A stretch of 64,000 bases of DNA from Lantana camara (taxonomy: Eukaryota > Streptophyta > Magnoliopsida > Lamiales > Verbenaceae): positions 47,179,001 through 47,243,000 of the forward strand of contig CM074858.1 in NCBI GenBank assembly GCA_037501455.1. Direction: 5' to 3'. Shown piece by piece: positions 47,813 through 58,779 of this stretch (position 1 is the stretch's first letter; the number at the start of each line of letters is the position of its first letter). The notes beneath the pieces are model-generated. The model saw only the letters and a list, made by a program, of their open reading frames with translations. It was not told the DNA's origin and did no database searches. Position numbers and translations under genes: made by a program.

Positions 47813-50800
47813 CGTAAAAGCCATTTAGGTATTCTAAGTCCCATCTTCTCAAGATGCACTTTGAGAGCCTATTGAGTTTGGGCGTTTCCAAAAGTGGATC
47901 TGCTATATTCTCTGCTGATGTGACCCTCTTGTTTACACATCTCTTAGGAAACACCTTTTCCTTATAAAGTGATTCGTAATCACGTGTTCAGTCTCTTGGT
48001 GAGGTCTTGGTTCTCTTACTTGAGCAACCATCCTTTTTATCATACAATATGATCAAGGAGTTGTTTCATGCTAGGAACTTCATCTAACCAGTTAGATGGA
48101 GTTTCTTACCCAAACACTTAACTTAGCATTATATAATACGACTAAGTTCTCAACTACGACAGTCGAGTTTTGCAATGTCCGTCCTTGGAACCCTTTCCAA
48201 CACATTGCATTACCATTCTGGTAGGAGTTGTACCCTTTCAATGATTTCATAATCATCTATGTTTGATGCAACAATTACATCAAAATATCCTTTCAACGAT
48301 AAGATCTTTTGGGCTCTGTAAACTAATACATATCCTCATTTCTTCTCAAGTACTCTGAGGACATCCTTTACAGAGATCTAATGACCTTCTCTGAGGTCAT
48401 ATTAGATTCGGCCTACTACGCTTAGTGTTGCGCCATATCTAATTTAGTACATAACTTTTCATACATTATGCACCCTTTCACTTAAAGGGATTTTGGACAT
48501 TCTAACTTTCTCAAAGTTATCTTAGGACACATACTCTTCAAAAGAGATGTTCCATTATCCATACTAAACTCCTTTTAGTACCGTGGTTATGTACTCGTTT
48601 TGTGATAATCCATCTATTCTCTTAGATCTATCTTCTATAGATCTTAATGTCGAGAATATAGGATAATCACTAAGATCTTTCATGTCAAATTGTTTCTTAA
48701 ACAAGAATTGGTAACTTTCACGTCATCCTTGACATTCCTAATGAGAAGGACATCGTCTTCTAAAGAACCAAAATTGACTCTTACATCACTAACTTTCATA
48801 TGTACACTCTGAGACTTATTCGACTTCTATCTGTGTCAAACGATTTGACTGTGGAATCGAATTGTCTAACTCCTAGAAGCCTTTATCAATCCACAGATTG
48901 ACTTTAGGGATTTGCATACCTTATGCATACTCCCACTGAATATGAGATTTTATAGAAATACCTTATTTCAGTCTCTTTCAATCTCATATTGAACAAGATA
49001 GTTCTCATATTCATTTATCATATCTCATAGTCAGAATATGAGGATGTGGTAAACATAATCCAAATGGACTTTTGCATTTCAATCGTCAAGAAGGTTGTAA
49101 TGCTTTCCATTTACTCGAAGCTCCACGAGCTTGATCCTATCAGGTGGATCAACCAAGGTCAAAACTTGGTTTGAGTATATGGAATCCATATTGGATTTCA
49201 AGGCTTGCTTACACTACTCAGATTCCAAATCTGACAGTGTCTCCTTTTCAAGTAATTCCTTGGCTATCTAGGAACGCGTTCTAAACACGTCTTAAGAGAA
49301 GGGTTTCACACGTGTACATACTCTAAAATTTGGCTAAATTTTATCAGATGGGCTCGTTTCTTCTATATGTGGCGTGGATATTTATCCTTAAATTTCTTTG
49401 AGGTCTGCTTGCTTGTCTTTCTTCTTCTATAGGAACGATTCCTTGAGAAAAATACATTCCTTGAGACAAACAACCTTTGTCTAAGGGAATTGCAGAAACG
49501 ATATTCAATATCGTTGTATAAACTTGAACTCATTTCAAACTTATCTCCCACTATCCTCTTCACTTAAGAGGATTCTACTAAATTCTTGGATAAGAATAAT
49601 TAGGGAATTTAATATGCCACATTACATAGTGCAACTAAAGGACTGATTTTGGAAGGTACTAAATTCAAAATCTCTAACTGCATATTCTGGGAGTTTATTT
49701 CTAGAATGATTATAAGTCAGTAAAGCTTGCTATGGAATGGACCATGTTGCATTAGGTTTCATTCCCTCATTCGGAAACACTAAGGTGTTCTCGAATTAGT
49801 TTACTGAGAGATAATCCTATTATCTCTAAGATGACTAAGGAATTAGTTACTAAGATATTGGCTATCTCGATCATATCGATTTACCTATAACTTATGACTA
49901 CTTCGGTTCCTAACCTCCTTTTGAAATTCTAAGAATTTCATATAAGTTTCGAATTTGTACTTTAACAAGTACATTCATTCATAATGATTAAACTGACGAT
50001 TGTATCTAGTGCTTACATTAAGCATCTTACACTCATCAGCATGGATCGAAATCCACTATAATTTTGGAACGTTCCATGTTTCACCTAAACAATGTTCTGG
50101 GAACGTTTTCCCTTTGAGATAGGATTCACAGGAAGTCAACTCTATAGGTTCATTTTCTAAAAAATGATCCTAAGATGTCTAACTTGCTAATCCTTTTATA
50201 TCTCAACGTTCCAAAGTAATTCGAAGCTTTGTCATCTCACTTACTTTTGTTATCTCGTTGTATGTTCAGAACATTAGTGCCTTGAGTCTTTGCACAACGG
50301 ATTATGCAGAATTGACTCAAGACTAGTGAGTTCTATTCCTAGTAGAATTACTAAACGAGGTAACATTTCAGAGTACTCATACTCTTCGCAGTTCCCTTTC
50401 AAAGTCCTTATTTGCTACCATAGAAGCAAACGTCCTATTTGATCTCTAGTGTCTTTTGGGCGCACCCTTTACATGCCCCTCCATTGGGCTCTTAAGGGTT
50501 TCTTCTTCTTTAGGCGTTCAAGCCTTTAACTTAGGGAGTTTAGAAGAAGAATTAACCATCTCAACCTTTTATTCCTTCTTAAGGATGCTCTCAACCATTA
50601 TCAACTAAATGATTAACTATGCTACATTAGCATCATTATAGTTGAGCATAAAGGGTTTGAATGATGGTGGAAGCAATGTAAGCAATCAGTGCATTGAGAA
50701 CTCTTTTCTCAGTTAATGATCGAGACCACAAGATCTTCAAATAAGATCTTTAGACCTTGTTCATGTGCACTTGTTTCCTCATTTGGAATATTGAATAATT

Positions 50801-50900
50801 CCACAATGTTATACCTTGTAACATTTCTATGAGGTAGTTCAATTGCTCTTAAGTGGTTTGGAAAAATCCATTCATCTCAGATTGCTTCTCTTTTGGCCCG
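47813..50900 (-). pseudogene. Decayed copia polymerase (integrase/RT/RNase H remnants)
   Basis: On the minus strand, pieces of a copia pol are readable in correct order but in short broken frames. They are an integrase-RT linker phrase LFVSRNVFF (about 49442-49475), an RT catalytic-type DDVLLI (about 48739-48756) followed by GLSQ-like sequence near 48560-48580, and an RNase H tail VTSAENIADPL (about 47896-47926). Many stops and likely deletions separate them. No functional protein is expected. The left/right limits are approximate. Confidence 0.72.
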
Positions 50901-51255
50901 GGTCGAATTTTTAAATAAATGAAAATCTCGCCTTATAGAGAACAATTTCTCTTTTCGGATTCTAAAACGAATTTTAGGGTCCGAAGCCAATTAGAGTTAG
51001 TTAGGACTTAGTCAACTCTTTTGACTTAAGGATGGATACGAATGGGTTTGCATTTCATATTGTAGAGAATCACAGAACTACAACCTAAATGCTAAGCAGA
51101 GAAAATGTGGGCATGCTGAATTATAACGATATACAAAAGATAAGGTCTTTAATCTAATGTAGCTCCCACTGTTTTTCAAAGATCTATAATTCCCAAAGAT
51201 CTAAGAGGAACACGTTTCCCAACGGGTACTAAGATCCTAAGCATTTTACCTCGAA

Positions 51256-51574
51256 CCCACGACTCGCGGACATTCTAAGTAAAATCCTAGGTAGGTACAA
51301 CTTACCAATTCTAACACCTTTAGAACTCTTAGTAATTGTTTTTGCATCACCCATCTTTCAATATGGACCCACGACTCGTGCGACATCCATATTTACTTAG
51401 GCGTTAAGCTAGACCCATCAATCATAAGATCATGATCAAAACTTAGTTCGAACGACCCACGACTCGCGGACATCGCCCTTGCCAAAATTAACCACGAAAT
51501 ATTGATCATTTAAAATGATCAATTAGGTAACTAAGAACTAATAAGCTCCACTAGCTATCCCACGACTCGCGGAC
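51256..51574. repeat. Four dispersed copies of CCCACGACTCGCGGAC
   Basis: Copies lie at 51256-51271, 51368-51384 (one-base variant and insertion), 51456-51471 and 51559-51574. They are spaced 112, 88 and 103 bp apart, with unrelated sequence between. They lie in the gag-side part of the copia interior. Confidence 0.85.
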
Positions 51575-52729
51575 AATAACTAGCTTTACTTACTAAACTT
51601 AAAACCTATTGATGGAATGCTAGGAATTTAATTCGAGATGTAGGAATTTAATTCAAAATTTGCATCTCGAATTAAATACCTATTATTCGAAATGAGCTTA
51701 ATATTTAATGGGAATTTTCGAATCAACCGAAGAGTTGTTCGGTTCGACCTCACCAACATATATGTTATCCAATTTAATTAGTCTTGATTAATGCAAGTAC
51801 AACTTAAATGCATTTCAAACAAGCACATAAACAGATAACATGTCCTAGCATGATACTAACATGTAATGATCATGGGTTCTACCTATCTTATGCGTGATAT
51901 GTGGGAGTCACTCCACAATCACAAGTTCTAACATACATGCCACACAAACAGTTTAAATCACATAAGGGAAAGCGGTAACAAAATACGAGCCCTATCTCTA
52001 TTACATTTAACAATTGAGATTCCCCTCCCTTACATTTTGAGGGGTCTTCACTTATGGCCTCCTTGTTACTTGAATGTGGTCCATCTTACTCCATGGGTGC
52101 ATTGTCTCCATAATGAAAATAAAACCTCACCACCTATCTCTACTCTCAAATTACAATAAAAAGAAAAAAACATAAAGTAATAAGGCTCAATCTTCATATT
52201 GGCCTTAGACAATTACACGGGGCATACCCCGGCCTCAAAAACAGTAATATGGAAAGCCACATAATAAATCACATAACAGTACGCACATAAGTGAGGCTCC
52301 AACCTCAATTGAAAAACGCAACTATAGGGCTCCAACCCCAATTTAAACCATCCATGTGCATAAATTAAAACCATACATAGATCTAAACCCATGATCACCT
52401 AACATGCTTTAGCAAGAATTTAAATTTAACCAATAAATTAAAATTCTCGCTTTAAGCTCTAATAGCTTAAAACACGACTTAGATGCAATTCTTGTTCAAG
52501 AGCCTTTTCAATAAAACCCGAAAAACATTAAACTAATAAAATTCCAATTAATTTTTGAAAATTAATAATTTTATTCTTTCAATATTTTCAGAAAATGGAG
52601 ATTGTAATTTTTCCAAAATTTAAATCGCTTAAAATTTCAAAATCCCAATTCAAACAATTATTTCAAAAATAATTCAAATTTAATAAATAAAAATTTTCAG
52701 AAAAATTAAATCGGGATTTCAAGGACCGA

Positions 52730-53045
52730 AAACAAGAAAAAACACGAAAACGCCAAAACCGTGCTCGGAACCGCCCGGAACGAGCACAGGCTCGCCGCTA
52801 GGCGCACGCCCTGCGCGCAACGCGTGCAGCTTGCTGCTGCTCGGGTGCAGGCGATGCCGGGCGGGTGCTCTCGCGCGGTTGCGGGACAGGCGGGCGGGCG
52901 CGCCTAGGCGGGGGCCTAGGCGCTGGCGGGCGTCAGTGGCGGGCAGTCCCGCGCGGTTGCGGGACTGCTGGGCGGGCGGTCGCGGGCCTGGCGTGCTACG
53001 CGTTAGCACGTCAGGCTCGCGTTTTCGTAACGCGATTTCGTGATT
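52730..53045. other. GC-rich island in the copia 5' leader
   Basis: A very GC-rich block of about 300 bp sits between AT-rich flanks just inside the 5' LTR. It has a 78-bp-spaced repeat of CGCGCGGTTGCGGGAC (52872-52887, 52950-52965) and CCTAGGCG palindromes. The 96-codon minus frame here is low-complexity Arg/Pro/Ala and is not called as a gene. Confidence 0.75.
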
Positions 53046-53285
53046 CGTACTTTTAGTTCAAAAACCAAAACAATCCAAAATTCAAAAACGATTTAAATTA
53101 ATTTCTATCAAAACGGTTTTCAAGAAACACAATTTAAGAAAACAGTTTCAGAAATTCAAGTAAAATTACAGTTTCGTAATTCAGGCTTTCTAAAAGAACT
53201 CAAGAATACCTAATTCGCATCTAAGCCTAAGAATTTCTACCAAATTCAGAATAATTGAGACGAATCAGAAACACGATTAACGAGG

Positions 53286-53299
53286 TGGCTCTGATACCA
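53286..53299 (-). other. Primer-binding site of the copia element
   Basis: TGGTATCAGAGCCA on the minus strand, two bases from the LTR edge at 53302; initiator tRNA-Met type. Confidence 0.9.
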
Positions 53300-53301
53300 C
53301 T

Positions 53302-55607
53302 TGTTGGAAAACACAAATCAGAAAGCAGCGGAATTTAAAATTTTTTCCAACAAAAGGATCTTGAACTCGCAATCGTGTATCCAAATTCGTAAAGATAGAA
53401 AACTTACTTTTCTTTTATTCTTTCTTGAAGCGTTTCAAGCCACCCAAGAACGCTCTTCTCGCGGCTTGACAACCCGTCCCTCGAAAGTCTCTTTCTACTT
53501 CAGAATCCATTGTCGGGATAGCAATCCACACCAACCTAGATTCAATTCATGTTAGAGATGTTCTTAACAATATAACATAAAGAAAGAAACATGAAACGAG
53601 AAAAGCAGGATTGAAACTCCCTTCGAAAACCAGTTTTGCGAAAGTAGAAAACTGCCAGTCACAAAACCCTCGTGAAAAAATTCATCCTTCAGGATATGGA
53701 CGAACGGTTTTCGCCATCTTCTTTGGTTCGATTTTTTCATTCGCTTCACGTCGGGTTCAGAATCGTTTCATCATCCCTTCTGATCGTTTTGCTTAATCCC
53801 CACTTTTGGTAAAGCTCGAATCTTCAAAACTTCTAACTTGAAGTCTCTAGAGATAGTCCACCAACTTGGCTACAATCTAACTAGTAAGGATGCTAGTTCT
53901 CTAGTTAGTGTTTAGGCTTAACCTAGGGTTTTGTTTATCTTGGAGAAAGGATGGTGTTCAACACATGAACCAAAAGAATTGTCAATTAGCTCTAAGGGGA
54001 GCTCGAGCTCCCCTATTTATAAGAGGGGAGGACCGAAAATTCCTAGTCCTTTATGGGCTAGGATTTTGGTCTCTCTCTCTCTCCTATTACTTGATCATCA
54101 AGTAATTTGACTTTGACTTTGAATTCTAATTCAAATCAACTTTCAAGAGAGCTAAAAATATCCAAACTATTTTTGGATAATTTTATACTTTATTTATTTA
54201 AAATAAATAACTTATTTTATCTAATTAATTAATTCATAATTAATTAAATAGATTATTTTTCTCCAAAATAAGACTTTCCTTTTAATTCAAAATTAAACCA
54301 AAGTCTATTAAATAATTAACAAATTTAATTATTTAATACATATATATAATATATATATATATATCCACACGTGTGTGACACGTGTCACAGTGACACGTGT
54401 CACAGTGACACGTGTCACTCATGTGAGCCACACGTGTGATTTCACACGTGTGGAACCCTCTTGGCCCGATTAACTCATTTAATCATTCTCAAGCCTCAAC
54501 TCATGTAACCAAGTTGTTGTGTGTGACCCTCTAGGTTCTCAATTCAATTAGCAGTGACCCTAATTAATTAATTCACTAATTAATTAATCAGTCCACAAAT
54601 TAAATGACCATAGTCTAGCAACAGGTGTTTAACCCCTAGCTGAATTGGAATGTTCGGATTCGACAGAACCTTTAAGTCATTGATTCATGTGAGATACAAT
54701 CCTCCTACTTACTATCTCTCAACCATGATCTAGGGTAAGGGAATAATTAGAACCCTAATAATCTGGTCTTAAAGCTAAGTGCATTTCATATCCATTTGAT
54801 CTCAATCCAAGAAACCCTTTTCTTGATGTCTTGATCTACTGCCTTGGCCAAGGACTCCATATGGTATATGAATGACTTACACAGTAAGAGATCACCTCGC
54901 ATATGCAAGTGTAGGTCCTTTCTTGATTCTCATTCACTTTCATGAGTCACTTGTGCAGCCCCAGCATAAGCCTTGAATCAGTTGTCTAAGGCGACACCCT
55001 TTAAAGCTTATACCAAAGACTACAGAGTTAACTCATAAAGTGACATGGAACCTCAAGTCTAAGGATCAATTAATCACATCAATGACTCGTGAGATAATTC
55101 CTAATCTGGAAGTTTCCATTTCCTGAAATAGAAACTTCCTTTCCCATTTAGGAATGTTCTCACACGGGGCACCTCAGTGAACTTACTTATTAAAGTAAGC
55201 ACCCTCATGTATCACGCACGTATCAACTATACACTTTGCACCTCCATGAAACAAGGTGGTCCTTCTTAAGGGCGTGATCCCACAAGCAAGCCTTAGAGGA
55301 GTCAGGTTGACACTCCCACTGTCTGTAGGACTCATCGGCTTGGAGTATTTTACTAATCATGACTTATGTGATATAGGGCTCGTTTCATGAACCATTTCAC
55401 CTAAATGGTAGAGTCCTAAAGTCATCAGGATTAGGGGAGTTTTCATACATGCACAGCTAAAGTAAACGCATACCAAACAAGAGCATATAAAGAAGTGTTT
55501 GCCTATGATATTAATCAATCGTATATTATTCAAAGATTGTCTGTGATACTAGGAAAGTCCCAAAACGGATTATGACTAATCGGCTTTCTAGGGCACTATT
55601 CCTAACA
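53302..55607 (-). repeat. 5' LTR of the copia element
   Basis: 2306 bp, nearly identical to 45510-47798. Differences include one extra 15-bp CAGTGACACGTGTCA unit and one extra CT unit. It is followed by the target copy ACAAG. Confidence 0.92.
54365..54453 (-). promoter_or_regulatory. G-box cluster with adjacent TATA-rich stretch (5' LTR)
   Basis: Six CACGTG cores lie just upstream, in element direction, of an alternating TATA stretch (54364 to about 54340). One more 15-bp unit is present than in the 3' LTR. About 1.25 kb of LTR precedes it, a plausible U3 length. Confidence 0.6.
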
Positions 55608-55612
55608 ACAAG

Positions 55613-57014
55613 CGTCTCAAAACATGCAAAGCACAAACAAGACACACGACAAGGGACCGCTGTACGGTTGAGTCGTTCTCCATCGGTGAGGTAAAGGCTT
55701 CGTCGCATCAAAGGCGTCCCTCCTAGCTCACCGTAACAAAGTGCACAAAATCAAGTATATACAACATCCAAGGTTACAAAAGTCACAAGAATTAACTCAT
55801 ACTTACATCATACAAGTTCACCAAAGTATCCAAGATCATGCGATTCGGTTACTAACTTCGTACCTAGTAGTAGCATGCATAGAAAGGTCATTTGATTCAA
55901 TTTCCAAGCTCAAGTCTTGTATTAACATGCATAGATAAAGTCAATTTGAGCATTTAACGTGCATGAAGTTGTAAGTATCTAAACATAGCAATTAGAAGTC
56001 GTACTTTAACGATTGATTCAAGTAGTACTAATCAAGATGTCAAAATCTTAATCATGTATAAGTCTATGCAGCGCTCAAATATACGTACGTCATGCTCAAT
56101 CCATATAAGACATACATTTATTCGCATAAGGTCATACTTCCAAGGTAAACAACATATTCTCGATTCCTTATATCACCCTCTAATGATCAGTTCAAGTCTC
56201 ATATTCGACATCGTAGATGAGTGTATGCATCGTCATCCCATATTATCATGCTCAAATGAACAACATAATTTAATCACATAAAGTCATGTTTTTAAGGTAA
56301 GCGGTAAATTCTCAATTCATTTAATCATGCCTTACGAATTCGTAACATGCATCGGAGCATAAACTCAAATTTTTACACACATTCAAGGTTTAGAGATATT
56401 ACAATTAGATCCCCCTAGGCGATTCACATAAGTTTGGAATTAATACAAAACATCCTTTAAGGTTCCTAGCAACTTGACATAAACCATCCATTTGTTAACT
56501 AATTAAGCATGATTCTTCAATTACATGAAAGTTCCCCATAAATAAAAAAAAATTTGACATAATTTCAACAATAATCATGCATCCCGAAAACAAGTAAACA
56601 ACATGGTCTCACAAGTACTTATTCATGCTTTACATCCATTCAACATAGCTCATAAATCTCAAGGTTGCATTAATGCAAGGGTTACTAGAGTTATCACATG
56701 GTAGCACAACTGATCAAGGACAGCATTTATGCAAATTGCACAAGTAGGAGACAAGCTAAATACAAACGTAACATTTAACGTCAATCATTACCGACATAAC
56801 ATAAGAGAGGCTACAAAATAATTCAAGTTTAGGTAGAGTGCATGTATCAACTATCAAGTACACCACCCGGTAAAGAACAATCAATTTCTAACTTACCGTA
56901 TTCACGTTGGCACTTAAAGCAATTAGCAACGCAAGTCACATGCATATCAAAAAATCACATTCTAGCATATAACGTCACAAGTGTAACAATCGGGTAATAA
57001 TAATATTCAAATGA
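55613..57014 (-). mobile_element. Truncated interior of element IV, junction with LTR III
   Basis: The first ~8 bases (CGTCTCAA) continue LTR III as in 37142-37149, after which the sequence differs completely. The rest leads into the element IV gag and is AT-rich without polymerase motifs. It is either decayed or a non-coding internal segment. The 3' LTR of element IV is not found in the window. Confidence 0.55.
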
Positions 57015-58363
57015 AAATGTATGAGTGCAATGCCGTGAATGCAGTCCGTACCTTTCACCGTAGTAATGAAATCATGCTCATCATCCTCTTGCCCGCCATT
57101 CAACGCATAGGCACGTGCATGTGCCACGGGCCTTATCTCATCACCCGGTCCCTTAGTCTTAGGTTCGGTACAATTCCTTGCTATGTGTCCGGTGCTCCCA
57201 CAATTGAAACATTTACCAAGCTTCTCCCAACAATTTCCCTCACGATGAGTGATGCTACCACAATGATCATGAGGTTTACGCCCTTGTGCAGTTTATAGGA
57301 TCTCCTTTCCTTTCCCTTTCTTAACCATCACGTGACCCTTTTTCCGCGGTGGAGGTTGAGAGAAAGAACTAGGGACAACTCTCTTAAGACCCGAACTGAA
57401 ACAAGGATTAGCAACATTCTTCTTAGTTCCAAGTCTTTGTTTCTCCGCTTCCGCTTCCATAGCTAGCTCGGTAGCGGTGGCCCAATCGTTGGTCTCTACC
57501 TGAGTCAAGGTCCTCGCTAACTTTCCACGAAGCCCTTCCAAATTCCGTCGGTCCGTCCTCTGATTACAATCCTTAGCCCAAGGCGCTGGATCCCCACTAG
57601 TAAAGCATTTCCCAATCTCTCCCCAACATTCGTCTCCCTTATGGCCAATGTCACCTCGATGCTCATACAAACATCTAGTTCTCGGTCTATCACAATTCCT
57701 TGCCAAATGTTTTGTGCTACCACAGTTGAAACATCTACCTTGTTTCCACCAACAATTCTCCCCAAGGTGTGTAGCACGACCACAATGCTCACACGGGTTA
57801 TGGCCCTTAATAGCTTGAGGGGCCTGTACTTGAGATGTAAAAATCTTAGCCTTACCCTTCTCATCCATATGGTGACCTCTCCTCTGATCGCAATCCTTAG
57901 CTTTACATTTTGGGTTGCCACAACATATAAAACACTTCCCGTGTCCTTTCCGGTAGTTATCCCCGAAGTGATTGGCGCTCCCATAATGCTTGTACGAGTT
58001 TCGGCCCTTAATAGCCAAAGGAGTCGCTGATCCGGATGCAAGATTTTTAGCCTTTCTATCTCCTAACCCCTTATGTGGTACTCGAGAAGTCGAAGGTGCC
58101 ATCAAGGATGGTGATCTCTCAGACCCCAATCCGAAAACTACTCCCTTAGTTTGAAACCCTTGTTCCTTGACGGTGGGCGTAGGTATCAACGCCGGAGGTG
58201 CCAATAAGGTTTGCGGTGCTTGTAGGAGTTGCAAAATCTGAATCATAATAGTGAGCAATTCATTGACAATCAGAGGCGGCATTGGTGGTGCGATTTGATT
58301 TTCTGCCGGAGGGTCTTGCTCATTTTGGCGTGTCAGAGAGCGATCACTTCTACGAGGAGGCAT
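57015..58363 (-). pseudogene. Element IV gag with fourfold zinc-knuckle pair and no capsid
   Basis: The minus frame starts MPPRRSDRS at 58363, like the gag start of element III. It runs 356 codons to a stop at 57293-57295 and stays readable in the same frame to about 57015. Instead of a capsid it has four modules of the type HCG...H...C, then CFxCG...H...C. They lie near 57920-58010, 57690-57800, 57550-57660 and 57170-57280. Modules 2 and 4 keep nearly all metal ligands (CEHCGRATHLGENC, CFNCGSTKHLARNC, CFNCGSTGHIARNC); modules 1 and 3 have lost some. After module 4 comes ARAYALNGG, matching the linker before protease in element III (ARAYALEG), and then the similarity ends. It looks like a gag rebuilt by capsid loss and knuckle duplication. 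Confidence 0.75.
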
Positions 58364-58755
58364 CCTACACGCAATCTTATCTTGTATGCATGTCAATTAG
58401 TCATATGCTCATGTCACATATTGTCAAGTAAGCAATGCAATTGCATAATTTAGAAGCAATAGTTAACAAGATATACGTATCATGAGGACGTTCATATATG
58501 AAAACAAACCAATACATAAGCACGAAGTTAATTTAAGTACAACAAAGTAGTTACAAGTTAAGTGATATAGGCAAGTAGTTAACAAAAGGGTCAACATATT
58601 CAATCAAGATGTACATGTAATGTAAGAACAATTATGTTAATCAACAATGTAGCATATGCAAAATGAATCAATTTAAAGCACAGAAGCAAGTTATTCCTAT
58701 TTCCGTACGACCTAGACGACTCGAGACGACTCAAGAGCCCAGTTTTGAACCTTCG

Positions 58756-58767
58756 GCTCTGATACCA
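58756..58767 (-). other. Primer-binding site of element IV
   Basis: TGGTATCAGAGC on the minus strand, 12 bases inside the LTR edge at 58780. Confidence 0.88.
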
Positions 58768-58779
58768 ACCAAATAGGGG

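Larger units (their letters stand above)
45510..55607 (-). mobile_element. Ty1/copia retrotransposon with decayed interior
   Basis: The 10.1-kb minus-strand element has LTRs of 2289 and 2306 bp, tRNA-Met primer-binding site, polypurine tract and target duplication ACAAG (45505-45509, 55608-55612). The LTRs differ by about ten substitutions plus a 2-bp and a 15-bp length change, so insertion is recent. The 5.5-kb interior has no frame longer than about 100 codons, but copia remnants are readable. It sits inside the 5' LTR of element III. Confidence 0.9.

Noticed and set aside
52719..53009. 96-codon minus frame in the GC island
   Set aside because: Low-complexity Arg/Pro/Ala frame expected from GC-rich sequence; not copia gag.
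53286..53299. tRNA-Met-like sequence (also at 1363, 8668, 44302, 58756) as a tRNA gene
   Set aside because: Only 12-14 bases complementary to the tRNA 3' end are present; these are primer-binding sites.
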